A DNA stretch of 64,000 nt from Gammaproteobacteria bacterium (GCA_028293725.1 JAQGOE010000032.1:12998-76997); one strand, 5' to 3'. Positions 33,585-42,471 are shown, numbered from the stretch's first letter. The notes: generated from the sequence alone by a model not told the origin. Program-made: numbers and translations.

Positions 33585-35872
33585 CGCAACTCAACGCCCA
33601 ACGTCCGCGGGGGAGCTACGCTGTAGGTGGTCGGCACATTACGATCGGTGTCGACGCCCGTCACAATCAATCGGTTGGTCAGGTTTTTCGCAAAGACCGA
33701 GAACTCCCAAGTGTCCACCGCCAGACCCAATGATGCATCCACACTCGTGCTCGAGGGGATCAGTTTTGCCGTAGACAGACTCTGGAACTCGGTGAAGGAG
33801 TCGCCCAAATATGACACGGCGGCGCGCCCGAAGAGGGCGTGACCCGCGGCCCCGAAGGGCCGGCGATACTCTACGGCAGCATTGGCCGTCACCTTGGGCA
33901 CATTGGGCACGCGGTCTCCCTCCTGTGCGGTGAACTGAGCCGTCTTCGTAACGAGGGTTGCATCCGTGTATGCCCCGGACGCGGACAGGGTCAGCCCTTC
34001 CGCAGCTGCCCAGGACATCTCCATTTCAGCGCCCCGGCTACGGACTTGCCCCGCATTGACCACGGTGATGAAGCCGCACGGAAGGAACACATTCGTCTGA
34101 ATATCTTTCCACTCGATGTCAAATACGGCGGCGTTGACTACGAGGCGGTGCTCGAGCCATCGTGTTTTCGCGCCGAGCTCGTAGCTCCACAGATGATCCG
34201 ATTTGAACGAATCGGGGATCGATGAGAGCCCCACCGCTGACAGGTCTTTCGCGCAATTGGTCCCGAATACGCCGGACAACGGGATCGGCTCGGTGATGCC
34301 ACCGAGACGGAAGCCCTTCGTGCCCTGAAGATACAGTGTTGCATCATCCGTCGGACGGTAGGTGAACTGCGCCTTGGGTGTATTGCCGTTCTCACTGGTG
34401 CTCGAATCCTTGGCTGTGATGCCGTCATTCGCGATCCCGGCATACCTCAGAAGCGAATCCTGCTTGTAGTGAAACCATCTCAGGCCCGCAATGAAATCCC
34501 ATCGGGCGGCGAGTGGAATCGTCATCTCGCCAAAGCCGGCAAACTGTTGCTGTCCATCGGCCTCGTTGCCGTCGAATTCCGAGTTCGGCTGCGCACCGAA
34601 CGCGGCTGCGGACGGCAGACCAAAGCTGCTCGCGAGCGCATCGAGTCCCGGAGTCACCACGCTCTGGACGAAGTGCACGTCGTGATGCTCGAAATACAGG
34701 CCCGCAACCCAGGCAAACCCATTATCGAGCTTCTGGTTCAGGCGCAGTTCCTGGGCCAGATCATTCACGTTGCTGTTGTTGACGAATGGGGAGTTCAAGG
34801 GCGTTGTGCCATCCGCCTGTGTGGGCCCGAAATGCAGCCGCGTTCGATAGGTATCATCCAGCAGATTGTCGAACTGCCGATTCAGATACGAGGTCGAAGA
34901 GACGAGCTTGATGCCGCCCAGGTCATACTCTGCAAGCAGGTTGGCCAGCGCGAACTGATCATCGAACGAGTCCGGCGTGAATTTTACCGTTTGATAGTCG
35001 CCTGTCACACCAAACGTCTCGCCGGGCGCCGCCAGGGCGGTCACAGCGGGATCGCCGGGCATGAACATCTGGGGACGGCCGCCCGAGGTGAGCTTCTGGT
35101 AAAGGAAGCTCGCGCGCACATCCAGCTTGTCAGTAGCCTTCCACAGCCCCTTGAGGCGCGCTCCCCGTGTGGAGTAGTCGTTGTAATCACCCCGGCCGTC
35201 GTACTCGTTTGTAATGTAGCCGCCTTCGTGATCATAGTAGGCGCTGGCGCGCAGACCGAGCACATCAGTGACCACCGGCGCATTGATCATGGTGTGGACT
35301 CCATAGCCCGTCCCGCCGTGATCGATGTTGTTGCCCGTCAGGCTGGCGGCGCCCCCAACACGAGCCAGATCCACTTCGTTGGTGATGACCCTGATGGCAC
35401 CCGACATCGCGCCTGCACCATACAACGTGCCTTGGGGCCCTTTGAGCACCTCGACCCGGTTTACATCGAACAGATCCAGATCCGGGTTGAATGCATTGTC
35501 CGCAACCGGCATCTCATCGATGTACAGCCCGCTGGTCGACTGATTTTGCGGCTCGGCATGCGAGACCCGCCCCGCCGAGATCCCCCGGATCATGATTTGA
35601 GTCTGATCGGGCCCTTTGTTCAGTGAGGCAAGCCCCGGCACCAGCTTTGCGTAGTCATCGAAACCCTGCATCTGGCCACGAGTAATGGCATCCTCGCCAA
35701 TCGCCTGGATGGTGAACGGCACCGATTGTACGGACACCGCACCGACCTTCGTGGCCGTGACGGTGATCTCTTCCAGGACCGGTGGGTTCTGAGTGTCCTG
35801 CGCCCGGGCCATCGTTGCCGCGATCGACCCGGAAATTGCAATGGCCGTCATCCGCGTCACTCTGGTTTGCAT
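33572..35872 (-). CDS. TonB-dependent receptor
   Basis: A 766-residue outer-membrane receptor. A signal peptide (residues 1-24, ending ARAQ) precedes a TonB-box-like stretch (LEEITVTATK), the plug domain (QIMIRGISAG, DVNRVEVLKGPQGTLYGAGAMSGAIRVIT) and a 22-strand barrel with a terminal aromatic (RWKY). GGGAGG lies just upstream of the start. It is the first gene of the receptor-Rieske-soxBDAG operon, which suggests it imports the quaternary amine or a conjugate such as a lipid-linked betaine. Its ligand is not determined by sequence. Confidence 0.9.
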   Translation of the reverse strand: MQTRVTRMTAIAISGSIAATMARAQDTQNPPVLEEITVTATKVGAVSVQSVPFTIQAIGEDAITRGQMQGFDDYAKLVPGLASLNKGPDQTQIMIRGISAGRVSHAEPQNQSTSGLYIDEMPVADNAFNPDLDLFDVNRVEVLKGPQGTLYGAGAMSGAIRVITNEVDLARVGGAASLTGNNIDHGGTGYGVHTMINAPVVTDVLGLRASAYYDHEGGYITNEYDGRGDYNDYSTRGARLKGLWKATDKLDVRASFLYQKLTSGGRPQMFMPGDPAVTALAAPGETFGVTGDYQTVKFTPDSFDDQFALANLLAEYDLGGIKLVSSTSYLNRQFDNLLDDTYRTRLHFGPTQADGTTPLNSPFVNNSNVNDLAQELRLNQKLDNGFAWVAGLYFEHHDVHFVQSVVTPGLDALASSFGLPSAAAFGAQPNSEFDGNEADGQQQFAGFGEMTIPLAARWDFIAGLRWFHYKQDSLLRYAGIANDGITAKDSSTSENGNTPKAQFTYRPTDDATLYLQGTKGFRLGGITEPIPLSGVFGTNCAKDLSAVGLSSIPDSFKSDHLWSYELGAKTRWLEHRLVVNAAVFDIEWKDIQTNVFLPCGFITVVNAGQVRSRGAEMEMSWAAAEGLTLSASGAYTDATLVTKTAQFTAQEGDRVPNVPKVTANAAVEYRRPFGAAGHALFGRAAVSYLGDSFTEFQSLSTAKLIPSSTSVDASLGLAVDTWEFSVFAKNLTNRLIVTGVDTDRNVPTTYSVAPPRTLGVELRWKY

Positions 35873-36212
35873 GGACCCTCCCCGATGTTGTGGGAAAGAA
35901 ATACCACGACCGATCGCGCCGATTCCTAGTCTGTTGGATCAAAGAAGAAGGATTTCGGTGTCCCGCTAAAACACACACCTGATTTGCGACACTACAACTC
36001 GCTGACCGTAGCGCAACACGTTCGCCCCGGCGCCAGGCGATAGGCCTCTCAAAAAGGGGGTCGATTCCCCTTAGACCCCCCGGTGTCCCCGGATTTGCCA
36101 GTAGATTTGCCAATGGCGAAGCGCAAAGCCCGAGTTCGGCGAGTCCCGCGCGACGGCAACGGGACGTATCGGGCGCAATCCCACGGCTCCTCGGTTGAGG
36201 AAAGGAGCTTGG
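35873..36212. other. Upstream region of the receptor operon, left edge of the island
   Basis: About 340 bases. It contains the leftward promoter of the TonB receptor operon and, at 36055-36071, a 5-bp stem with a 7-base loop (AGGGG-GTCGATT-CCCCT) that looks like a T-arm of a tRNA or tmRNA, followed by TAGACCCCCC. This could be a remnant attachment site. I see no convincing gene. Confidence 0.4.
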
Positions 36213-37226
36213 TCATCCAGCAACGTGGACGAGACGAAACCGCATGCGATGCGAAGCTCCTGGTTCGCCTGGCCATGGGGGCGCCCGGCCCACCGCGTAG
36301 CACGCATCGAAGTGAGCACGGAGAGCGCCAGCAATTAGGCGTTTGATACCATCGTCGCGAGCGGAGGTCGCCAGCGCTACGGCTGCAGCGGAGTAGTACT
36401 TAGAAGCATAGATCAGGCCGAGACGCAGATAGCAGTCTGACAGAAGCAAGATCGCGAGAATGGATCCGCGGAGTGTTTCGGCAGAAAACCATTTAACCTT
36501 TGTGATATGGAGCTGCCGTATGGCGAAAAGAACCTTGCCATCATCAAGGAAGGCCACGGCGCGATCCCTGCATTTCTCCGCCGCCACATATCCGCTCGTA
36601 CGCTTCTCAAGTAATTCGTCAGTGCGCTGCGTTAGCCGCTCGAACGCTGCGTTGCCGGCAAGGTGAGGTGCCAGAATAGTGAGGAGGTCGGCAAAGGACT
36701 CTAGTGGAAAGAGCGGGGCAGAGGAGACAAGACGAAGCATCTTGGTCCAAAATCCGATCATCCCGTCGTGATTCAATTCGGGCGATGTTCCGCGCCGAAA
36801 CCACAAGCTCTCTGCCGTCCCTCTGATCTCTAGCAGGCTGCAACGCACGCCTGCCGATCGGTCTTCCGCCAGGCGTGCATCGAGATTTCGAATTAGCGCC
36901 GACGTGTATCCATGCAAGGTAGCTGCGTCCATGTCGAAGTGACCGCCGGCGGCTGCAACAGAGCAGTAGTTCAGTAGTATGGTTGCATCGCGAAGCTCAA
37001 TAGGATCTCGGAGATCTTCGACGTTGGAAAAATACTCCGTCACGAGTTCGCGGCGTGACGAGAGATCGTTCAAACCGCGGAGTGCGGCGACACATATCTC
37101 GTAAGTTGCGCGCCTGCGGAGCGAGACTACGAGACCCTCTCGCAGAAAGTTGATGATTCCCATCCACGAAAGCAGGTCGGCTCGGCGTGTTGGGTCGAAC
37201 GTCGCCCTGCGCAAACCCGCCTTCAC
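36213..37226 (-). pseudogene. Downstream part of a large hypothetical protein, split by an amber codon and 3'-truncated
   Basis: This 337-codon frame is in the same phase as the gene at 37263-37853; 13 codons (TRTPFSFADFSEV) and one TAG lie between. It is helix-rich (LLILRLYL-type repeats, ASKYYSAAAVALATSARDDGIKRLIAGAL), and the last 30 codons (RAHFDACYAVGR...) look unlike the rest, suggesting that the real gene was cut off near 36310 by a junction with non-island DNA. Such large helical proteins with this N-terminus are found near defence genes, but I cannot name the family. Confidence 0.5.
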
Positions 37227-37262
37227 CTCCGAGAAATCGGCGAAGGAGAAAGGCGTTCGAGT

Positions 37263-37853
37263 CTATCCAATCCATTTTTGGCGAGCGGCGTCGTAGCTTT
37301 CATCGGATTCCAACGGCTTAGGGTGCATCTCTGCCGGAATCCCGAGGTACTGTTGTGCAATCCAAAAGACATCCGGGTTTACTAGGTTCTCCGCCAGCCC
37401 GTGACCATCGATTATCGTGAGTTCAGCATTGTGAGTTGTTCGACAATGCTCCTTTAGTTTATTTCTAAGGCCGACAGGTACGTCCGATTCGCAAAAGTAG
37501 TAGATCTCGTCGACGTGATGCTCACCTGAGCAGATGGTCTTTGCGTCTGATTTGATTTTGCCTTCGATGTTGATCATTAATGAGCACGCAAAGACGAGTG
37601 TCTTACCTGCCGCTTGGGAGAGAAACGTAGAACCCGCGATAGGGGTGCCCGAAAGATAGGAACGGTAGGTCTCGAAATCGCGGCCAGCATCGCCGCCCGC
37701 GCCTACAGGCCCAGTCGCTGGAATGAGACGTTCACTAATTCGAAGTCGTGAGAAGTGCCGGGCGATATGCTCGAACTCGTGATGTGCATTGCGAGCGCGT
37801 AGTTGAGCAAGTTGAAAACGAATATATCGGCCCAGTTCGTCCGGATTTGCCAT
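37263..37853 (-). CDS. N-terminal part of a large island protein (restriction/defence type), ending at an amber codon
   Basis: A 196-residue product starting MANPDELGRYIRFQLAQLRARNAHHEFEHIAR, then GPVGAGGDAGRDFETYRSYL, a pattern seen at the start of long bacterial proteins with a putative endonuclease-like N-terminal domain (the GDxGRDFE motif resembles an Mrr-like acidic core). It ends WIG then TAG at 37263-37265, after which the same frame reads on for 350 codons. The start lies 52 bases downstream of the DUF262 gene, so it is the fourth gene of that operon. Truncation by the amber codon probably abolishes function. Confidence 0.55.
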   Translation of the reverse strand: MANPDELGRYIRFQLAQLRARNAHHEFEHIARHFSRLRISERLIPATGPVGAGGDAGRDFETYRSYLSGTPIAGSTFLSQAAGKTLVFACSLMINIEGKIKSDAKTICSGEHHVDEIYYFCESDVPVGLRNKLKEHCRTTHNAELTIIDGHGLAENLVNPDVFWIAQQYLGIPAEMHPKPLESDESYDAARQKWIG

Positions 37854-37904
37854 GAGAATGGTGTCCTGCGCTCCTGGTCGCCGAGGTGAGAGTGAGCCCG
37901 ATGG

Positions 37905-39617
37905 CTACATCGAGATACTTTTCAACCGCTCCTTGATGTGGGTCCGTCGCCTGTCAATGAATTCGAGGAAATGGTCAAAACCGTAGTCGGACAGCTCTGG
38001 AATCGAATGGCGCTTCTTGAACAGTGTTTCGCGCGTCACTAGCCAATCGTCAAACGCTTGTGCATTCTTTTCCAGGTTTTCTTTGTCGGTGAGTAGTTGT
38101 AGGTTTGGAATCGTATTGAAGTGCTTTCGGTACGACGCGAAGACATCGGCGCCATAACCTCTGGCATTCAGCCCTGCCGCTGTAAATTCCGACTTCGGAA
38201 AAATATGGTCCTCATGGAACCTGCTGTCCTTCCAATCTCGATCCGGGTAAAGGAGCGACAGAATCAGGTAGCTGTACTTGGAGCCATACTGAGTACCCAG
38301 GAGATTATCGATCTCAGTCTCAGAAAAGGTTGGCTCGATGTTCAATTTCCTGTTGATGGCTTCGTAAGGAAACACTGAAAGGTCCGTTTGTTCGTTAAGC
38401 ACGTCCTGGAGGTTCTTTAACGTGGTGTCGGACGAGCTGCCAAACGAGTTCTTGAGCAAGGCAATGGCAAGCCATTTTTCCAGTAGCAATTGGTTCTGCA
38501 CGTCGGCCTGCTCGGTTGACTCGACGAAATTCTTCTTCCCCAGCCGACTCAAATATAGCGCGATCGGGAGAAGCGCCAGCGCGGAAATCAGGTTCTTGTC
38601 ACTAAATCCAAACCGGCTGATCAAGCGAATCGTCGCTTGAATGTTTGTTTTGATGAGTTCCCAGTTGTCCTCGATTTTCTCCAGGTTCGGCCTAGTGAAA
38701 TTCTTCACCTGGTACTTTATCGGAAGTCCAAGGGTCAGATATAGCGCGCCCTTCAATACGAAGTCCTTGCCGAGGTTGTATCCGGCGCCGATGGCGTTAA
38801 TCTCGTCGGTGAAATCGTGAATCTCGTCGCGCGCATTGAGGTTCTTCCATTTGGCCGTCGCGGTGGAGAGCAAGATGTCGCTGTACTCCAACTTTTTCCC
38901 TCCGGTATTCGCACGAATAAACACTTCAACGACCTTGTTATAGTCATCTGACCGCTCTTCAAAGAAATTGATCAACCGCTCCGTAAACAATCGATTGTGC
39001 AATTCCTCAATTAGCTCAACGGCATTGTCAATGAGCGACTGGTCATGTCCAGCAAGGCGATCCCGTATATCCTTTCGGGCCGGACCGGCGGAGTTGAAGT
39101 TTAAAATGTCCCCCACGAGATACCAGTACTGTCGCTTCAGGCTCTTGGGGTCGGATGTTGCACTCTCCCGGAAGGAAAATTCGTACGTTAGCTCCTCTGG
39201 ATTGTCACTACGCTCCGGCTTCTTGAAGAGGTTGAGATAGAGGCGAGTCTTTTTCCAGCTGTAATAGAAAAACCTATACGACCCTTTGAGCCCAATGTGG
39301 AGCGATGTCAGACGCTGCTGCCCGTCCAAGACAAGGTATATATCCTGGTTGATCCCAGCGACGTTGGCTTCTTCATTGTGCGGGTTCTCTGTGTCGAAAT
39401 CGCTGAAGAATTTGTACGCGGTCCACAGGCTCTTCTTTTCTTCCCGTATCTTCCAGAACAGAAATGAACCGATCGGGTAGTTGCCCATGATGGAATCGAA
39501 CAGCTTTTCGATGCCTTCCGTGTCCCAGACGTATTCGCGCTGGATCGCAGGCAAAAAGGTTGTGCGATTCATGTACTCCAGAACGACTTCACTGATGGTT
39601 TTCGGGATATAGCTCAT
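37905..39617 (-). CDS. DUF262 / HNH protein (GmrSD-like)
   Basis: A 570-residue protein with an N-terminal DUF262 (ParB-like, GmrS-type) domain: FLPAIQREYVWDTEGIEKLFDSIM (about 21-44) and the DGQQR motif (98-102, YLVLDGQQRLTSL). The C-terminal part holds an HNH-type nuclease motif (HEDHIFPKSEF, near 458) in the DUF1524/GmrD arrangement. Proteins of this type are nucleotide-dependent nucleases that restrict phage with modified DNA (GmrSD, BrxU). Its ATG overlaps the stop of a 47-codon gene as ATGA. GC content looks lower than in the surrounding housekeeping genes. Confidence 0.88.
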   Translation of the reverse strand: MSYIPKTISEVVLEYMNRTTFLPAIQREYVWDTEGIEKLFDSIMGNYPIGSFLFWKIREEKKSLWTAYKFFSDFDTENPHNEEANVAGINQDIYLVLDGQQRLTSLHIGLKGSYRFFYYSWKKTRLYLNLFKKPERSDNPEELTYEFSFRESATSDPKSLKRQYWYLVGDILNFNSAGPARKDIRDRLAGHDQSLIDNAVELIEELHNRLFTERLINFFEERSDDYNKVVEVFIRANTGGKKLEYSDILLSTATAKWKNLNARDEIHDFTDEINAIGAGYNLGKDFVLKGALYLTLGLPIKYQVKNFTRPNLEKIEDNWELIKTNIQATIRLISRFGFSDKNLISALALLPIALYLSRLGKKNFVESTEQADVQNQLLLEKWLAIALLKNSFGSSSDTTLKNLQDVLNEQTDLSVFPYEAINRKLNIEPTFSETEIDNLLGTQYGSKYSYLILSLLYPDRDWKDSRFHEDHIFPKSEFTAAGLNARGYGADVFASYRKHFNTIPNLQLLTDKENLEKNAQAFDDWLVTRETLFKKRHSIPELSDYGFDHFLEFIDRRRTHIKERLKSISM

Positions 39618-39757
39618 GGAATCCTTAAGGTGTTGTATATGTCCGCCAGAATGCGGTCACCGACCAAACGCGCAACAGAGCCGACAACGAGACGGCGCTT
39701 GAGAACGCAACCCCACGCTCTGTTGATCTGCGCGTGAAAGATCTGTTGCAGGTTCAC
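39614..39757 (-). CDS. Small basic protein, 47 residues, coupled to the DUF262 gene
   Basis: A GTG-started frame (NLQQIFHAQINRAWG, CVLKRRLVVGSVARLVGD, ending YNTLRIP) preceded by GGAGGCGG and followed by an ATGA overlap with the DUF262 start. It begins 6 bases after the DUF429 stop, in the same phase. The residue pattern looks like a genuine protein (amphipathic, basic), not a shadow of another frame. It may be the intact small subunit of the cassette or the C-terminal remnant of a longer one. No family recognised. Confidence 0.5.
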   Translation of the reverse strand: MNLQQIFHAQINRAWGCVLKRRLVVGSVARLVGDRILADIYNTLRIP

Positions 39758-39763
39758 TCGGGT

Positions 39764-40545
39764 TCACCGCCTCCGCGAGGGTTTTGGTACGACGACATAT
39801 CCCGTCCGCAGATCTCCGTAAACTTCGTTTCCCTCTTCACCCCAGCGCCAAAAATGCCAGGCGAGGTAAGCACAGAACACGGCGTCAAGCAAATCCTCAT
39901 GTTGCTTGAGCATGTTGCCCCTCCTGATCGCGAGATTCCTCCCCAGCAGTTCGTCGAGGCACTCGGACGGTATGAGCCCACAGTCTCTTGCGGTAAGCCT
40001 CGGAGATGGCTCTGCAGCAAATGCATCCCTCTCCTTCGTTGATGGACAGGACCCTTCTTGTACCGGATGATCTCTGCGAGGTTGAACAGCCTGACCATTG
40101 CGGGATGCGGGTAAACCTCGATAAGCCACCGACCTAGGCGGAACTTCGCTGCGTCCAGAGGTAGCCCGTGCTGAAAACCACGCCGAGCAAGGTTCCGCAC
40201 CAGACGCGCCCCACTGTCGAAATGTCGGCGAGCGCGATTCGTTGAGTGGCACGATGCTCCAAACCGACCGAACGCTCGCCCAATCTCCGTTTCGCACGGA
40301 CGCTGCCCACCATCGTTGTTGACGACAAGAGATGCATCGATTGCGACCACCGTATCCTTGGAAGCCCGCTCGAGAACGAGCTGGGTCACATCTTGGAGCG
40401 AATGTAGATTGGACGAGAGCTCGATCAAGCTACAACCGCGCGCGTCGCCCTCCATCAAGGCGACACCCGTATGCCGTTTGTCCACAGCCCACGCAAGGTC
40501 GACTCCGACGAATCGGTTCGGCCCACTGGTATTCCGTTCTCGCAT
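39764..40545 (-). pseudogene. DUF429 predicted nuclease, frameshifted
   Basis: DUF429 is a predicted RNase-H-fold nuclease. The frame from ATG 40545 reads FVGVDLAWAVDKRHTGVALME, TVVAIDASLVVNNDGGQRPCE and LIEVYPHPAMVRLFNLAEIIRYKKG, all family hallmarks with the acidic residues D and E. At about 39985-40000 coding switches to a second frame (ARDCGLIPSECLDELLG), which ends LKQHEDLLDAVFCAYLAWHFWRWG, the normal DUF429 C-terminus with its catalytic-acid pair (EDLLDA). A single-base change would restore the gene. It opens the operon with the 47-residue gene and DUF262. Confidence 0.75.
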
Positions 40546-41001
40546 TCGAGCCGACCGTTTCCGCTTGGAGGAACTTGACGAACACTTCCTCGGGCAGAGT
40601 ATAGATCCTGCCCGTTGGGCAAGCCCCTCTGGTAAATGAAACGCGGTGACCCAGGCAGCATCCAATACGCGACTTTACATGCTTGGTTCTGAGCGTACGA
40701 GGCGAGAAATCCATTGCTGCAACTGCACAGACCCGGAACGCTGCCTGCCCATGCCGTGCATTGTTCTGATCTCAGGAATTTCCCGCCGGGCAACTTATGA
40801 CAGTTGAGGTGGACACGACGCGATAGAAGACGGTCGATAGCCTCCGTAGACTTCAGGGTATGGGCGAATCCCACAACGCTCACGCGTACCCGCGCGGAGT
40901 ACAAGCAGAGGAATGGTAGTATATGACCGGCTTGGGGCAGGCAGGGAATCAGCGGCCATAGACCGCTATCAAGAAACTTCAGAGCGGCACATATCCGAGC
41001 A
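40546..41001. other. Divergent region between the DUF429 operon and the AlbA_2 membrane protein
   Basis: About 455 bases with no gene I can support. It should contain the promoters for both flanking genes. Frames on the minus strand here do not show family motifs and are probably decayed sequence. Confidence 0.4.
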
Positions 41002-42282
41002 ATGAGACGGGCCTTTCGCAGAAGAATCTACGGGCTTTCCTTTGTTGGAGGTGTTGCTGCCTGTGCTCTCGTTTGTCTTGGGAGCCTCTTACAACGGTTC
41101 GTCTCGATGTCCGACGAACTAGGAGAAAAAAACGAGCAGACGCTCGCCAGAATATCCTGCCGTGACGCTGGTCCCGCATGGACCACAGAAGACGAACGGT
41201 CTCGAACTCCGCTCTGCGACATCGCTGGTATCGAAAACGATCCGGCATTCCAAAGCTCCGACTATGTGCTGGACCGTCGCAATCGCTATTTTCTGTACAA
41301 CAAAGGACATCTTCGCGGTTTCTGGTTGAACAGGTCGGACATCACGTTTCTTCGGCAATTCCGACAACCCAAATCAGTCACCTTCGAAACGGGCGAAAGA
41401 TGGAGGCTCTATTCTGTACCAGCGACGATCGACGATCGTGTAGTCGAGGTCATGGTGGCAGTATTCGAATACGCACCATGGACGATCGGAAAAAATTCCG
41501 TTGGAGATGATGTAGACGAACAACTGCGAGATGAGGCACAAAAAATTATCAAGCAGCTGAGACAAGTGCAGATCCGCTCGCGAGCGGACGCTTGGCAGAT
41601 CGTCGATGCGAAAACGCAGATAGTGCGTGCCTGGAGCGGGGACGTGCCGGCCCTGTACCCAGATCAGCTAAACTCGACTCCCTGGATGCTCCACGTTCAA
41701 GCCGGCCAGGTGTGGTTACAACGACGCGCAGCCACGGAAAGCCTTGAAGCCGTATCGGTTGCATCGATCGGAAGCCCGTATGTGTTTGTCCTCCTCGGGC
41801 TCGCGGCCTTTGCGTTGGGGTCGCTGGCAAGCTATCCGATAGCTCAACGATTTGTCAGGACGGGAGTCGCGCAGCCAACTTCACTGGACGACGCATTGCA
41901 AACTGGGGAAAGCGATATCGTGGAGTTTAAGCAGGAGATCAAGGAGCGGCAGCAATTTCTAAAAGATGTCGCAGCCTTTGCCAACACACGCGGCGGTACC
42001 CTGTTCATTGGAATTGTCGACGGCACCAAGGAAATAGTTGGAGTGGATGGCGCGAAGCCCGATAGACGCGATGGGTTCGATCGAGGCCTCCGTGACTCGA
42101 TTCGTCAGAACATTCAGCCCTCGCCCGATGTGGTTATCGACTATCCGCAGACCAACGATCGCTTCGTTGCCAGGGTCTTTGTACCAGCTGGCCGGGAGCC
42201 ACACTCGTTTGAAGGGCGCTACTACGTACGGGAAGGCTCACAAAGCAGGTTTGTGACAAACGGCGAGATCGCTCGCCTCTAA
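41002..42282 (+). CDS. Membrane protein with periplasmic sensor region and C-terminal AlbA_2 (Schlafen-like) domain
   Basis: A 426-residue protein. Two transmembrane helices (about 10-32 and 257-277) enclose a region of roughly 220 residues in the periplasm that I cannot assign. The cytoplasmic tail (about 292-426) is an AlbA_2 divergent DNA/RNA-binding domain: TGESDIVEFKQEIKERQQFLKDVAAFANTRGGTLFIGIVDGTKEIVGV and the terminal YYVREGSQSRF. AlbA_2 domains occur in Schlafen-type and Lon-related effectors and transcriptional regulators. Membrane-tethered forms are uncommon; it could convert an envelope signal into nucleic-acid binding or cleavage. It is divergent from the DUF429/DUF262 operon. 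Confidence 0.75.
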   Translation: MRRAFRRRIYGLSFVGGVAACALVCLGSLLQRFVSMSDELGEKNEQTLARISCRDAGPAWTTEDERSRTPLCDIAGIENDPAFQSSDYVLDRRNRYFLYNKGHLRGFWLNRSDITFLRQFRQPKSVTFETGERWRLYSVPATIDDRVVEVMVAVFEYAPWTIGKNSVGDDVDEQLRDEAQKIIKQLRQVQIRSRADAWQIVDAKTQIVRAWSGDVPALYPDQLNSTPWMLHVQAGQVWLQRRAATESLEAVSVASIGSPYVFVLLGLAAFALGSLASYPIAQRFVRTGVAQPTSLDDALQTGESDIVEFKQEIKERQQFLKDVAAFANTRGGTLFIGIVDGTKEIVGVDGAKPDRRDGFDRGLRDSIRQNIQPSPDVVIDYPQTNDRFVARVFVPAGREPHSFEGRYYVREGSQSRFVTNGEIARL

Positions 42283-42471
42283 GGGAACCCGCGAAAGAAG
42301 AACGTCGTCCCAGCTGTGAATGCACGATCGTGCAGCTTGTACACCGTAGCGGACCTCCCAGACGCTCAATTCACACCATCCGTGTGCCCGCCCAAGGCCT
42401 GACTTGCGCGCCTCGAGGTTCGAACGCAGGCTGAACTTGGACAAAGTGACTGTGATCAGCCACTGAGCACA

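Noticed and set aside
34469..35626. A 385-codon open frame on the plus strand
   Set aside because: Antisense to the TonB-dependent receptor; no homology recognisable.
36083..36346. A plus-strand frame starting MAKRKARVRRVPR at the island edge
   Set aside because: It resembles an integrase arm-domain start only superficially and runs into antisense of the large island gene; not supported.
40455..40904. A 149-codon minus-strand frame upstream of the DUF429 gene
   Set aside because: No recognisable motifs, and its 3' part overlaps the true DUF429 frame.
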